A stretch of 64,000 nucleotides of DNA from Rhodoferax sp. (GCA_031291295.1 JARLJI010000116.1:1-64000), one strand, 5' to 3'. Shown: positions 37,924 to 47,429, counted from the first letter of the stretch. The notes: generated by a model not told the origin, from the sequence alone. A program made the numbers and translations.

Positions 37924-38925
37924 CTATGTGTGGCCAGCATCAATCTCTGGAGCCTTGCTTATGCCGTCATTGCTACGATTCTCCCGAAGCAGTTGATTCC
38001 GTTGATTGGCTTGCTCTAGCTCGACCTTCGTCGTCGGCCTAGCGCCAGGAACGGGCTCAGCTAGCGATATGGAAGTTGAAGTAGAGCGTGGAACCGCAGG
38101 TGCCGATTCGGTCATCCTCGCAATTACGTATGGGGGCGGGCCGCCGTTATAGACTCTCAAATAGGTGACCACGTTCCGTAAAGATGCAGAAATCAGGTAC
38201 ACAAGGTGAGCAAGGTCCTCAACTCGCCAGATAACGTTGTGTCGCTCAGTCACGCGACTCCGATTGGTGTTGGCGTCGTCGCCCGGCTTAGTTAGTACTT
38301 GAAATCCCGTACCAAATTTCTCACCTATGGTCAATTCAAGCGGATTCGAAGGGTTCGGACCGTTAGCTTCAATCTTGAGGGTGAATCCACCGGGCTGGAT
38401 GCGAAAGCCGTGCTTGAGACTGTTGTATTCCCAAATTGCGACCTGGTTCCGCTGCTTACTAGCCAGGTCGGCCCACAGGTTGGCGAAGGTCCCCACGAGC
38501 CGTTGCTGCTCGGCCCCCGTCTCTCCCGTACACCTGAGAACCTCCTCGGCTATGCCGGGCCAAGAGCGAACCTTGAGGTGCCTGTTGTACTGTGGCAGCA
38601 CCGCGCCTTCGTCAATTTTTTTGAGTAGGCTTCGGAGCGCATCGTTGGTGCACTGGCCCAAATACGCCTGCGGGCATTTCGGGGCCTGCACTGCAGCCGC
38701 GATGAGCATTAACAGCGATTCGAGTCCATGAAAGAACGCAATCCGCAGATTTGTCGCCGCGCGCATCTCAGTTGTCTCGTCGCCAAGATGCTTTAGCGCT
38801 TCGTCGGCCACATAGGCAAAATAGCCGGCGTCCACAGAATCCAGGAAGGTGAGCGCATCGGCGCAGAGGTCATTTGACCAGAAGCAGTAGAGCTCGTTAT
38901 CGACTGCGTAGATTGTGCTCGCCAT
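37924..38925 (-). CDS. Hypothetical protein, about 333 aa
   Basis: Family not recognised. Mostly helical and soluble. ATG 38925 (MASTIYAVDNELYCFW) is preferred; an earlier start at 38976 adds 17 residues. The segment RNQVAIWEYNSLKHGFRI combines charged helix and an SLKHG motif seen in several uncharacterised helical families. The C-terminal 60 residues look disordered. It lies in a minus-strand group with the next gene upstream, about 80 bp apart. Confidence 0.65.
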   Translation of the reverse strand: MASTIYAVDNELYCFWSNDLCADALTFLDSVDAGYFAYVADEALKHLGDETTEMRAATNLRIAFFHGLESLLMLIAAAVQAPKCPQAYLGQCTNDALRSLLKKIDEGAVLPQYNRHLKVRSWPGIAEEVLRCTGETGAEQQRLVGTFANLWADLASKQRNQVAIWEYNSLKHGFRIQPGGFTLKIEANGPNPSNPLELTIGEKFGTGFQVLTKPGDDANTNRSRVTERHNVIWRVEDLAHLVYLISASLRNVVTYLRVYNGGPPPYVIARMTESAPAVPRSTSTSISLAEPVPGARPTTKVELEQANQRNQLLRENRSNDGISKAPEIDAGHT

Positions 38926-39006
38926 AGTTCCCAAGGTTACCCGTTGCACCGATTGTGCCGTTGGCAGCGCAGTCACCCCGACCGTCCGCTTGTGGCCGCG
39001 AACTGT

Positions 39007-39543
39007 CTATGGTCTTCTGAGCCAACACCAACCCGGCCGAAACGACTTCACCGCTCGTGCTTGCAGTTCGGGAACTAGCGACTCGGCTCGCTCCGCAGCG
39101 CGCTCTAGCGCTTGCAAACAGCCTTCACATCGCAGCCGAAGTTCCTCGTCAGACATCTCGACGCCCTTTGTCGTAACCATCTCAAGGGCCATTCGAAACG
39201 CCCGCAGGTTGCTGTACACGAACACGACGCTCTCGACCGTCGCACTGCCGAGCAATCCTAGTTTTCCCACCGCATGGTCAAATACCACGTCCACGGGCCG
39301 GTCGAACGGACGCAAATGCAGTTCCGTTCGCCTGCCCCCCGCAACTAGGCCTATCCATGACCGAAGCGTGTCACGCAGTATCGGCAAAGCAGGTTTGTAT
39401 GAACTCAATTCTCCGGAGAGACCGGCAGCAAGTGCTGAGCCGTCGCGGAATCGTCTGAAATCCTCGGCGACAAACTGAGTTAGGTAACCTAAGCAAACCG
39501 CGCTAAACACTGCTACTGTCGCTGAACCAATGCCGTCTGCCAT
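39007..39543 (-). CDS. Hypothetical membrane-anchored protein, about 178 aa
   Basis: ATG 39543 gives MADGIGSATVAVFSAVCLGYL, a single N-terminal hydrophobic segment, followed by a soluble charged domain (TKGVEMSDEELRLRCEGCLQALERAAERAESL). Not recognised. One N-terminal anchor with a cytoplasmic helical domain is a common plan among small phage-defence or stress proteins, but nothing here proves that role. Confidence 0.55.
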   Translation of the reverse strand: MADGIGSATVAVFSAVCLGYLTQFVAEDFRRFRDGSALAAGLSGELSSYKPALPILRDTLRSWIGLVAGGRRTELHLRPFDRPVDVVFDHAVGKLGLLGSATVESVVFVYSNLRAFRMALEMVTTKGVEMSDEELRLRCEGCLQALERAAERAESLVPELQARAVKSFRPGWCWLRRP

Positions 39544-39799
39544 GGATGTCTTCCTATAGAGAGTCAGAGTGACGACGACCAAAGAGCACGGTGGGATGTC
39601 TGACCTTGGCCGCATTTTGCCCGATGTACGAGTGACTGCTCCTGGTCGGGTCCAGCCTGCTAGGTCGGCGCCCAAAGCGGACCTTTAGTTATTGCGCAAG
39701 CGCCCGCGCATCCCGGACACTGGGGGTACCATAATCCACACGCCTAACATGCGGCGGAAAAGAGTGCGAAGTTCAGCATTTAGCGCGCAGGAGAAATTG

Positions 39800-42052
39800 C
39801 TAGACACTGCCGTTATTAGCCTCAAACCGAGAGCGTTGACTCGCACGCAATAGTTCGTAAGTTTCCTTCAGGAGAGTAGAGCCGTACTCAGCGTAAGCGT
39901 TACATATCGATTCAGCCTCTTCGACCGCTCCCGCGTCTGCCAACTTCTTTACGCATCCAATCACGTCCTCCTTGCGATAGTCCGGCAAGAAACCGGACAT
40001 CGCCGCTCGGAAGATGGTGGCCACGTCCTTCGGATACTGGCTCGCAAGACGCGCAAGGTTCTCAACCAGCATGTAGCCATGATGCCTAACCTGCGCGTGA
40101 GGCGCCGCCTCGACCAATGCCTCGACAGTGGCCGGCGTAAGCTCGTGAACGAAAGCTGCCAGCTGGCTGAGGGCCGACTGCAGCTCAGGCACGTTGGCTC
40201 GGTTCGTGCGAACCTGCTCCCCGACCTTCATCCAGAACGCCAGTATCTTGGACGTGCGGGCGGAAGGTTGGGCCGTCCCTCGAAGCGTCCAAAAGAACCA
40301 GCACAGCTGGGCTAGCTCCTTGACCTTCAGACCTGCAACGAGTTCGCCGAGCAGCCTTCCTCCATCGAGGTCCTCCATGCCTTCAAGATAAGCAAGCCCC
40401 AGGAACTGCAGAGCTCTCTCCGCCACCCGGTCAGGGAGACCTTCCGAGTAAACCATCCTCCTCAGATGCCCGCCCGTGACCAAGCGCTTGAATAGCCAGT
40501 CATACATTTGGCGTTGATACGCGAAGCCTTGCGCCGCACACCGCCAAGCTGCTTCACTGGTGGATGAGAAGAGCCGGTCAAAGTTCACTTCTGTCCACTC
40601 TGAATTTAGGTAGTGGAAGTTCGCGCAGTACATCCCGGCCATTGCCGAAAAGTCCGCATTCAGCCCGGACTCGCTAGTTGCCAGTTCGGCGTCAAACGCC
40701 GCCCCGACGACGACCCAGGTCTCACCTGAACCCGACTTTGCCGCGACCTCCTCGCGCCGCATTGCTAGCGCGAGGTGAATGAAGGACTCCAGCGCCCGCC
40801 CCCTGGGAGAGTTGATTGCATGCGAAACGGCATCGTTCGACTGTCCGGCCTCTGTGGGGGTAGTAGCGTCGAGAACGAGACGCAGAACTTGAAGGCACGA
40901 CTTGTGAAGCTCCGGTGGTAGGTGGCGCTCTGTCCCCGACGCACTCTTCAAGAGGTCGGCAATGTCACTCACAACCCAATGCACCGAAAGCTCACCTTCT
41001 GCCTGGTCTGCAGCCAAGTCCGCTCTGAAGGTCGGCGAGGAAACGATGGCCTGCATTAGCGACAACGTCGCCGGCCAATTGATGTCTCGCTTGTCGTCAG
41101 ACCACCGTTCCTTGAGCCCCCGAAGCAGTCCATGTTGGTATGGACGCGCCAACTCGGCAAAGAGGCAGATTCGTCGCGCGAAGCCGTCCTCGCTGGCCCT
41201 CAGTGCTGCAGAGATTGATGCGGCAAGCCCTTGGTATGTCGGGCCATCCCAACTCCGGCCGTCTGGCGCGAAACCATTGAGGAAGGTCACCAACTCCTCA
41301 TCGGACATGCCAACAAGCGCATCGGATGCGATGGGGCTTCGGTCTCCGACCGGCCCGATAGTGGGGTACGTGTGGAAATCTGGGTGGTCTCGCACCGGCC
41401 CCCGGCGCTGCACCAGGGTTTGGTACTTTTCATCCACCTCCGAGTCGCCCAGCCCGAAAGCAGGATGCAAGAGGTCGCGCTTATGGGTCTCGTCCCATTC
41501 CTCTTGTCGTGACTTGTCTGACCAATCCCCCTTGAGTTGCTCTACGAATGCCAGAAACTGGGCCCTTTGGGAGACGGAGAATTTGGGAAAGGCCTTGTTG
41601 ATAAAACAATAGAGTTCATGCCAGTAGGGGACGTCGATAAACCAGCTCTTCTTTGCGCATTCCCAAAATACTGCCCCGACAGTACCGTAGTGCTCACCAC
41701 ATACGTAGATACCCACGCGAGTAAGGGTCGGGTAGGGAGACTGAAGGAGCGATTTCGCGACGGCCAGTGCCTCGGTAGAACTGGTACTTGTAGCACCTAG
41801 AGCGGCATCACGGACGGCATCGACGAGTACGGCGCGCGTATCGTCCCTTTGCCCATCTTGCTCGTGGTCTTCAATCGCAAAGCGCCAGATGTACGAATAC
41901 TTGTCGTCGTCTGCGGAGCCTATGTACTCGGACAGACGACTGGCCAACATGTCAACGGCGGCAGCGCCGCAGCGCGCCCCCAGCTTCGTCGCTGAAGTCT
42001 TCAGTACCTCGCCCAGGTGGTAGCTGTCCAATACCCCGGCCTTATCGCTCAT
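39800..42052 (-). CDS. Large helical-repeat protein, partner of the SIR2 gene
   Basis: 750 aa, no family recognised by eye. Almost entirely alpha-helical, with repeated short amphipathic helices and conserved aromatic segments such as IWRFAIEDHEQ, LSVHWVVSDIADLL and AQLCWFFWTLRG, suggesting HEAT/TPR-like repeats. Its ATG overlaps the SIR2 gene stop as ATGA, so both are made together. In several single-chain SIR2 defence proteins a long helical repeat follows the SIR2 domain; here the two may be the same architecture split in two polypeptides, with this protein acting as sensor or scaffold. This is inference. Confidence 0.75.
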   Translation of the reverse strand: MSDKAGVLDSYHLGEVLKTSATKLGARCGAAAVDMLASRLSEYIGSADDDKYSYIWRFAIEDHEQDGQRDDTRAVLVDAVRDAALGATSTSSTEALAVAKSLLQSPYPTLTRVGIYVCGEHYGTVGAVFWECAKKSWFIDVPYWHELYCFINKAFPKFSVSQRAQFLAFVEQLKGDWSDKSRQEEWDETHKRDLLHPAFGLGDSEVDEKYQTLVQRRGPVRDHPDFHTYPTIGPVGDRSPIASDALVGMSDEELVTFLNGFAPDGRSWDGPTYQGLAASISAALRASEDGFARRICLFAELARPYQHGLLRGLKERWSDDKRDINWPATLSLMQAIVSSPTFRADLAADQAEGELSVHWVVSDIADLLKSASGTERHLPPELHKSCLQVLRLVLDATTPTEAGQSNDAVSHAINSPRGRALESFIHLALAMRREEVAAKSGSGETWVVVGAAFDAELATSESGLNADFSAMAGMYCANFHYLNSEWTEVNFDRLFSSTSEAAWRCAAQGFAYQRQMYDWLFKRLVTGGHLRRMVYSEGLPDRVAERALQFLGLAYLEGMEDLDGGRLLGELVAGLKVKELAQLCWFFWTLRGTAQPSARTSKILAFWMKVGEQVRTNRANVPELQSALSQLAAFVHELTPATVEALVEAAPHAQVRHHGYMLVENLARLASQYPKDVATIFRAAMSGFLPDYRKEDVIGCVKKLADAGAVEEAESICNAYAEYGSTLLKETYELLRASQRSRFEANNGSV

Positions 42053-43569
42053 GATAACTTCCTACTGGGCTGCATCATCGACAACGCATCGGCCAGCAAC
42101 AATGCCTTACGCCAGTGCACCGGCTCTGAGCTGTCCAGCAGTCGCGGTAGCAACTTCTCGCCCAGCTCCTGACCCACCATGTTTGACTCGAAGCGGCCAA
42201 GTAGCCAAGAACGAACCATGTCAATGTCCGAGTCGGCTATGACCTCCACCGGCAACTGCGACAGGATTGTTGCCAGGGACCACCAGGTTCTCCAGTTGTC
42301 TAAACCTCGCTTTTGAGCATCCGCAGTGATAGCCCGAACAATAGCGGCAATTCGACTCGCCTGGTCACCCTGTGCCGACGCGGCAATCTGCTCAAGGTAG
42401 CGCAGTGCGGGCCACCCTTCAGCCTGATACGTGGTGCCACGTTCGCCCTCGACGACCTTTACCGCAGGACTGTGTTCCTCGTTGAAAAACCCAGCACCGT
42501 CAAGGTCGTTAAACCAGACCGCGTCCTTCAGGGAATTGACAAAGTACGAGGCGAGCTCGGGCCGAGTTCTCACAAGGCGAAGTGCCGCTTCTCGGTTGAC
42601 CGCATTAGGTAAAGCGATACACCTATCAAGGTGCGCTTGGAGGTCTAGAGTGGTTGGGTCGCGCACATCCAGCTCCGAGCTCCAAACCTTGAAGACTTCG
42701 ATGACTTCCTGATAACCCTTGGCATCGACGCAGTACGGGATAACGCGAATCCCACACTGTTCGCGAAAGAAGTGCTCAATGAACCGAGTCTGGACTGACT
42801 CAGTTGACCGATGGGCATACAACAAGAAGTGTCGTGGCTCAGCCGTACCGGTTCGGAGCGACTCGTTGGAGCGGATGATGTGGTCCAAGATTTCCAGTTC
42901 TGCGAGCCCATAGCCCACGAACAGGACAGTGTTGTTCTTGAACATCGCCGAGAGGAATGCCTGAACTCTCGGGTCCGCGTAATGTTCGATGTAGTTCTTT
43001 AGCGAGACCACCATCGAACTCGGCTCCGTGTAGGAGCCATGAAGATGGATTACAGCCCCCCTTTCGGCTAACAGGGCGGAGGACAGGTGCTCGCGTAAAT
43101 AGTACTTTGGTCGTCTCCTTGGTCCCTGTGCCGGTTCCGGTTCGCCGCCCACCTTGACCTCCATTGAGAGCTCTGCCGGGCCAGCATCGTCGAGCCACTT
43201 ATCGTAGTTCGTCGTGACGAATACGGGTCGCAGGGCCGAAAGTAACTCATACAGCTCAGAGCCAATCGCCGCAGGCTTGTTCGGGTGCAAGATGCTGTCG
43301 AAGTCGATTGGTATGCCCTTCTCTTTGGCGAGCGCTATCGCGATTGAGAGGGTTCGCCGTGAGTCACCGAGTCCGCGCAGCTGCTCCGCCTCCAGGAAGC
43401 TGAGCACGCCGCCTCTCTCGAGGGCGCCGACGACTTCGCTTGCGAATCCACGCCAATCAGGGCTGCCACAGAGCATAGACGCACCCGCGCCGACGAAAAC
43501 AACCAGTTCGCCGTGCTTCGCTGCATCTTTAATTTGCTGGTCGGGTGTGTAGAGCTGGAAATCTGTCAT
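42049..43569 (-). CDS. SIR2-like domain protein, candidate NADase effector
   Basis: 506 aa. The N-terminal SIR2-like domain keeps the NAD-binding motifs: VVFVGAGASML near residue 25, VFVTTNYDKWL near 125, catalytic-type histidine in VIHLHGSY near 180 and TVLFVGYGLAELEILDHII near 220. The C-terminal half is helical (ASYFVNSLKDAVWFNDLDGAGFF, WPALRYLEQIA), as in large SIR2 defence proteins. SIR2 domains of this type in Thoeris ThsA, DSR and SIR2-associated systems deplete NAD on phage infection. It is followed with 4-bp overlap by the 750-aa partner. No HerA, Argonaute or TIR gene is adjacent. Confidence 0.88.
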   Translation of the reverse strand: MTDFQLYTPDQQIKDAAKHGELVVFVGAGASMLCGSPDWRGFASEVVGALERGGVLSFLEAEQLRGLGDSRRTLSIAIALAKEKGIPIDFDSILHPNKPAAIGSELYELLSALRPVFVTTNYDKWLDDAGPAELSMEVKVGGEPEPAQGPRRRPKYYLREHLSSALLAERGAVIHLHGSYTEPSSMVVSLKNYIEHYADPRVQAFLSAMFKNNTVLFVGYGLAELEILDHIIRSNESLRTGTAEPRHFLLYAHRSTESVQTRFIEHFFREQCGIRVIPYCVDAKGYQEVIEVFKVWSSELDVRDPTTLDLQAHLDRCIALPNAVNREAALRLVRTRPELASYFVNSLKDAVWFNDLDGAGFFNEEHSPAVKVVEGERGTTYQAEGWPALRYLEQIAASAQGDQASRIAAIVRAITADAQKRGLDNWRTWWSLATILSQLPVEVIADSDIDMVRSWLLGRFESNMVGQELGEKLLPRLLDSSEPVHWRKALLLADALSMMQPSRKLS

Positions 43570-43728
43570 GTCACTGGGAACTTCCTGCAGGTGGAGCGCA
43601 CTTTTTGCATTCAGTCATTTTCCACGGCTCGGTCCTGGTCGACTCAAGACGCGCACGGTCGCAAAATGTTTGTCACCGATGCCTTACTCGACAACATAGG
43701 CACGATGAAGGCAACAAAATTGCAAGGG

Positions 43729-44244
43729 TCATTCACATGGCCCTCCCGCCTGCAAAACTTCATCAAACAAATGGAGCAATTGGCGCGCGAAGATATCCAT
43801 GTTCAGCGGACGGTCTGTGTCTCCGGTTTCGATGGTCCGACTCGTCGCTGTTTTGCCAACGACTGCAACACAAACGTGTCCCGGAGCATCGCCATACTGA
43901 CTCCCCGAGGGGCCCGCCGCACCGCTTTCACCAAGTCCCCACGAAGCCTGGAGACACTCTCGCATCTTTCCCGCCACCAAGATAGCGTAGGGTTCCGTTT
44001 CAGCCTGCATTCCAACGAGGTCCGTGGCTGTGAGCCCGAGCAGCGCCTTGCCCGCTCTTCGCGAATAGACGACAGCTCCGCCAAGAAAGAATGCCGACGC
44101 GCCAGGTATCGCGAGTAGTGCGGCGGATACAAGCCCGCCCGCAGCAGATTCCGCGACCGCAACAGTCTGGCCTCGTTCGCGCAAGGTCGCTCCAATACGC
44201 GTGGCGAGAACGGAAAGCGATGGAGGGGCGGTGCTAACGGACAT
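43729..44244 (-). CDS. CinA C-terminal / PncC-like protein (NMN amidohydrolase family)
   Basis: About 171 aa from ATG 44244 (MSVSTAPPSLSVLATRIG); the frame extends upstream without family similarity. It is the stand-alone CinA C-terminal domain: VAVAESAAGGLVSAALLAIPG and FFLGGAVVYSRRAGKALLGL, then SGAAGPSGSQYGDAPGHVCVAV. Family members hydrolyse nicotinamide mononucleotide to nicotinate mononucleotide plus ammonia. It lies 159 bp upstream of the SIR2 gene on the same strand, so co-regulation is possible. The catalytic Ser and Lys positions appear kept, but activity is not proven. Confidence 0.82.
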   Translation of the reverse strand: MSVSTAPPSLSVLATRIGATLRERGQTVAVAESAAGGLVSAALLAIPGASAFFLGGAVVYSRRAGKALLGLTATDLVGMQAETEPYAILVAGKMRECLQASWGLGESGAAGPSGSQYGDAPGHVCVAVVGKTATSRTIETGDTDRPLNMDIFARQLLHLFDEVLQAGGPCE

Positions 44245-44466
44245 AGAAGGTACTGTGATTGACGAATTGCTGGAGTGTAGGTCCTTGGAGGAAGGCGCGG
44301 GCTTGCGGCTGAGCAATGTGTACTGCGGGCGGATTTCACCCAGGCGACGGCGTTGGCAGTGGCAGTCCACAAGGCACATGCCGGCTCAACAGGTAGCCGG
44401 CCACGGTTGCACTGATTCGCGATGACTGTTCGATTTCGGTATCGCGCGCAAATGTCTGCTCCTGGT

Positions 44467-46402
44467 GTGCGCCGTGCAAAGGCGGCGCTTTCCTGTGGGT
44501 GCAAGTCCCACCCGGCCAAAGCTCCAGCCGGAAGCAACCGGAGCAACTATGGAGGTAACGAAATGGTTGAAGCCTTCGGGTAAAGCGTGTCACGACATAC
44601 GGTGACAGCGCGAGTGTGCAGGCCGCAACGCGAGTGAACGCCGAGCAAGCCTCGAAAAGGACGATGCGCGGGCCGACCTGGCGACCATACCGGGGAAGGC
44701 TGATACGGCTGTGGGATTGGGCAAATACGAACACAGTCGCCGCGCCGGGGTAGTGGCGGCAGCATGTACACAAGGAAAGCGCACGCAACACGGGAAGCCC
44801 CTTGGCGTGGTCGGGGACGACCAACCGGACGCCGGTGACGGACAGGCCGGGCGCCTTGGGGTGACGGATAGGCCCGTAGTACCGATGAAGCCGGGTAATG
44901 CCGGTGGAGGAAAGGGGCCTTGGTTCAAGAGGAACGCAACAAGTGGAAAGGGTCAGGAGATTGGGCAACCTATCAACTCCGATAACCGTCCGGAAACTGC
45001 AGACGGCGTTACACGCGAAAGCTAAGTCACAAGCCGACTACCGCTTCTATGCGCTGTACGACAAGATATACCGGCAAGACATTCTGGCCCATGCCTGGGC
45101 CCAGGTCCGCTCCAACAAGGGCGCACCGGGCGTGGACGGTCAGGACTTTGCGGATGTCGAGGAATATGGCGTGCCGAGGTGGCTTGGCGAACTGGCGCTT
45201 GCACTCAAGACGGAGAAATATCGACCGGAATCAATCAGACGAGTGTTCATACCGAAAGCCAATGGCAAACTCCGGCCACTGGGCATCTCGACCTTGAGGG
45301 ACAGGGTGTGCATGACGTCAGCGATGCTGGTGCTCGAACCCATCTTTGAGGCGGACCTTCCTGACGAGCAGTATGCATACCGCCCGGGCCGCAACGCCCA
45401 GCAGGCAGTGCTCGAAGTGGAAGAGACGCTGTTCCATGGACGTAGGGAAGTCGTGGACGCAGACTTGGCGGACTACTTCGGGAGCATTCCGCACGCCCAA
45501 CTGATGTTGTCGCTCGCGCGGCGCATCCAAGACAGGCGTGTGCTGCATCTGATGAAGATGTGGCTGGAATGTGGCGTCGAAGAACAGGACGACCAGGGAC
45601 GCAAGTCGCGCACCACCGAAGCCAGAGACCAGGGACGGGGCATCCCTCAGGGCTCACCCATTTCACCACTACTGGCAAACGTGTACATGCGCCGGTTTGT
45701 GCTGGCGTGGAAGAAGTTCGGGCTGGAGAAAACGCTGGGGGCCAAGCTCGTGACCTACGCGGACGACCTCGTGATACTTTGCGCCAGGGGCATGGCCGAA
45801 CAGGCCCTGCAGCGACTGCGCGACATCATGGGCAAGCTCAAGCTGACGGTCAACGAGGACAAGACACGAATCTGCAAGGTGCCGCAAGAGACTTTCGATT
45901 TCCTGGGTTACACGTTTGGGCGGTTGTACTCGCCAAAGACAGGCAAAGCCCGCATAGGGATGCGTCCGTCCAAGAAGAGTATCCAGCGCATGGTCGAAAA
46001 GGTCCATGAGCTGACCGCCGTGAAGACGGGTTGGCAAGAGACCACGCAGATGGTGGGCAAGTTGAATCGCATGCTGCGCGGCTGGGCGAACTACTTTCAG
46101 GTAGGCACGGTCAATGGCGCATACAGGGCGATGGACAGCTACACCGCTGCGCGGTTGCGTCGGTGGTTACGCAACAAGTACAAGGTCAGGAGACGCAGGG
46201 GCGGGAGCTATCCACTGTCGCACCTATACGGGCACTTCGGGCTCGTGAGACTGACTGCACGGGGGCGTGAGCAGGCGTGGGCGAAGGCGTGAAATCTTGT
46301 CCGAGAGCCGGATGCGGGAAATCTGCATGTCCGGTTCGATGAGAGGGGTGTGGAAACGGAGCCAAGGCAATCCTTTGCCACCGCGCCACATCCCGACTCT
46401 AC
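44467..46402 (+). mobile_element. Group II intron with maturase ORF
   Basis: Retroelement of about 1.94 kb. The 5' end is GTGCGCC at 44467 (GTGTGCG from 44465 is the alternative reading), followed by the typical TGTGGGTGCAAGTCCCAC. The 3' part has a domain V hairpin (GAGCCGGATGCGGG ... CATGTCCGGTTC) near 46302-46335 and a domain VI ending near GACTCTAC at 46402. The ORF lies in domain IV. Boundaries are judged from consensus, within a few bases. It is inserted on the opposite strand to the adjacent minus-strand genes. Confidence 0.82.
44898..46292 (+). CDS. ltrA: Group II intron reverse transcriptase / maturase
   Basis: 464 aa if started at ATG 44898; the exact start is uncertain. Reverse transcriptase blocks: [31 protein letters not shown], the variable palm [30 protein letters not shown] and the catalytic YADD in [11 protein letters not shown]-terminal maturase domain follows ([19 protein letters not shown]). 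No obvious HNH endonuclease motif is present at the end. Intact, so the intron could be active. Confidence 0.93.
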   Translation: MPVEERGLGSRGTQQVERVRRLGNLSTPITVRKLQTALHAKAKSQADYRFYALYDKIYRQDILAHAWAQVRSNKGAPGVDGQDFADVEEYGVPRWLGELALALKTEKYRPESIRRVFIPKANGKLRPLGISTLRDRVCMTSAMLVLEPIFEADLPDEQYAYRPGRNAQQAVLEVEETLFHGRREVVDADLADYFGSIPHAQLMLSLARRIQDRRVLHLMKMWLECGVEEQDDQGRKSRTTEARDQGRGIPQGSPISPLLANVYMRRFVLAWKKFGLEKTLGAKLVTYADDLVILCARGMAEQALQRLRDIMGKLKLTVNEDKTRICKVPQETFDFLGYTFGRLYSPKTGKARIGMRPSKKSIQRMVEKVHELTAVKTGWQETTQMVGKLNRMLRGWANYFQVGTVNGAYRAMDSYTAARLRRWLRNKYKVRRRRGGSYPLSHLYGHFGLVRLTARGREQAWAKA

Positions 46403-46508
46403 CGCTTCCCGCCCGATGGAGGATTAGTCTGCCCACCACCACCATGTCGTACTGGCGCGACACGTGCGCTGCCTCGCGGATGACGTGTTCAAGCTGCGCG
46501 CGGTTCAT
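46403..46508 (-). pseudogene. Nucleotidyltransferase-like gene, 5' fragment only
   Basis: From ATG 46508 it reads MNRAQLEHVIREAAHVSRQY then DMVVVG, resembling the start of small nucleotidyltransferases (AbiEii-like) that pair with HTH regulators. After about 30 residues it reaches the group II intron, and no continuation is found on the far side. It overlaps the HTH gene by 20 bp. The remaining gene was lost before or with intron arrival. Confidence 0.5.
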
Positions 46509-47109
46509 TCAGCGACGCCCGGCTATAGCGGCGAAGAATTTCGCTACGCACAGAGTCGTCCAACACAAAACCCAAGGGGCTCGCCTGGCGAAGCTGACGT
46601 CCTTGCTCTGATTCTTCTACGGCCAGCTTCCACAGTCGGCCCGTGATGATGCGTCGCCATTCCTCGCGCAGGGGCTGAGAGTGCGGGTCTGCAGAACCTT
46701 CCCAGCGCGCTAGCACCTGCAGCGCGCGCTGTGCCCGCTCCGGATGCCCGCGCAGCACCTTAACGGCCTCTTGATGCAGAGCGAGGCTTCGAAGGTCTTG
46801 GCGACGGTGCAAGTCCGGGGGCTCGCCCGTGTGCTCCCCGAGTGCATTTGGGGGATTGGACACCCCCGTCGCAAGCAATACCAGGTCGGCGGCCAGGCCC
46901 AACGCAGACATGACGCGCAAGTACGTGCCCATCGTCACCGACGCTCTCCCCACCTCCACCGCGTTCAACGTGGTTCGGGACACCCCGAGTTGCCGGGCCA
47001 GACTGCGGGCCGCAACGCCCCGGCTCAGGCGCGCATCTCTCAGGCGTGCCCCAAGCTGTGCCAGCAGATGGCGTTCGAAACCGGAGTCTAGTTCGATGTG
47101 CGCAGGCAT
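46489..47109 (-). CDS. HTH (XRE-type) transcriptional regulator
   Basis: 206 aa from ATG 47109 (MPAHIELDSGFERHLLAQLG). N-terminal helix-turn-helix: LGARLRDARLSRGVAARSLARQLGVS then RTTLNAVEVGRASV, residues 13-55. The C-terminal part is helical, of unknown fold. It is followed with overlap by a truncated nucleotidyltransferase, so it is probably the regulator/antitoxin half of a former two-gene module. Confidence 0.8.
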   Translation of the reverse strand: MPAHIELDSGFERHLLAQLGARLRDARLSRGVAARSLARQLGVSRTTLNAVEVGRASVTMGTYLRVMSALGLAADLVLLATGVSNPPNALGEHTGEPPDLHRRQDLRSLALHQEAVKVLRGHPERAQRALQVLARWEGSADPHSQPLREEWRRIITGRLWKLAVEESEQGRQLRQASPLGFVLDDSVRSEILRRYSRASLNEPRAA

Positions 47110-47429
47110 GATGTTCGCTATTTTGGTCGTCACGATAAATGCCTGCCCAAAATGGTGAACATAATTAATCAATGCCGAGCCACGCGGAAACCCGGAAGGA
47201 GGGGGCTTGGCGCGCTGGCCAGAAGTGACCTCCCAATGTCATCCTCGCGGTCTCTTTTGTGGCGGGGCAGTAGGTTGACTTTCCGCTCCTGGTTGGTTCA
47301 TGCCTGTCGGCAATCACCGTCGAAGTATGAAAGCTTTTAATCAGTAAGATTCAGTAGCAAATTTACTGATTTGAATGTGGTCATGAATTCTGCACACCCC
47401 TCACGTCATGTTGCCAAAGGCGCAATCGC
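47110..47429. promoter_or_regulatory. Intergenic region with a 9-bp inverted repeat
   Basis: No gene seen. It contains AATCAGTAA (47339-47347) and TTACTGATT (47363-47371), a perfect inverted repeat with 15-bp spacing and a partial third copy (TTCAGTA) between. It could be an operator for the HTH regulator or a weak terminator of the upstream exonuclease gene. Confidence 0.35.

Noticed and set aside
42049-43569. Calling the SIR2 gene Thoeris, DSR2 or SIR2-HerA
   Set aside because: No TIR or HerA partner is adjacent, and the protein is much shorter than DSR-type single chains; only the SIR2 domain itself is supported.
44467-46508. Idea that the group II intron simply interrupts the nucleotidyltransferase gene
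   Set aside because: No continuation of the gene is found on the far side of the intron, so a deletion or independent truncation is needed.
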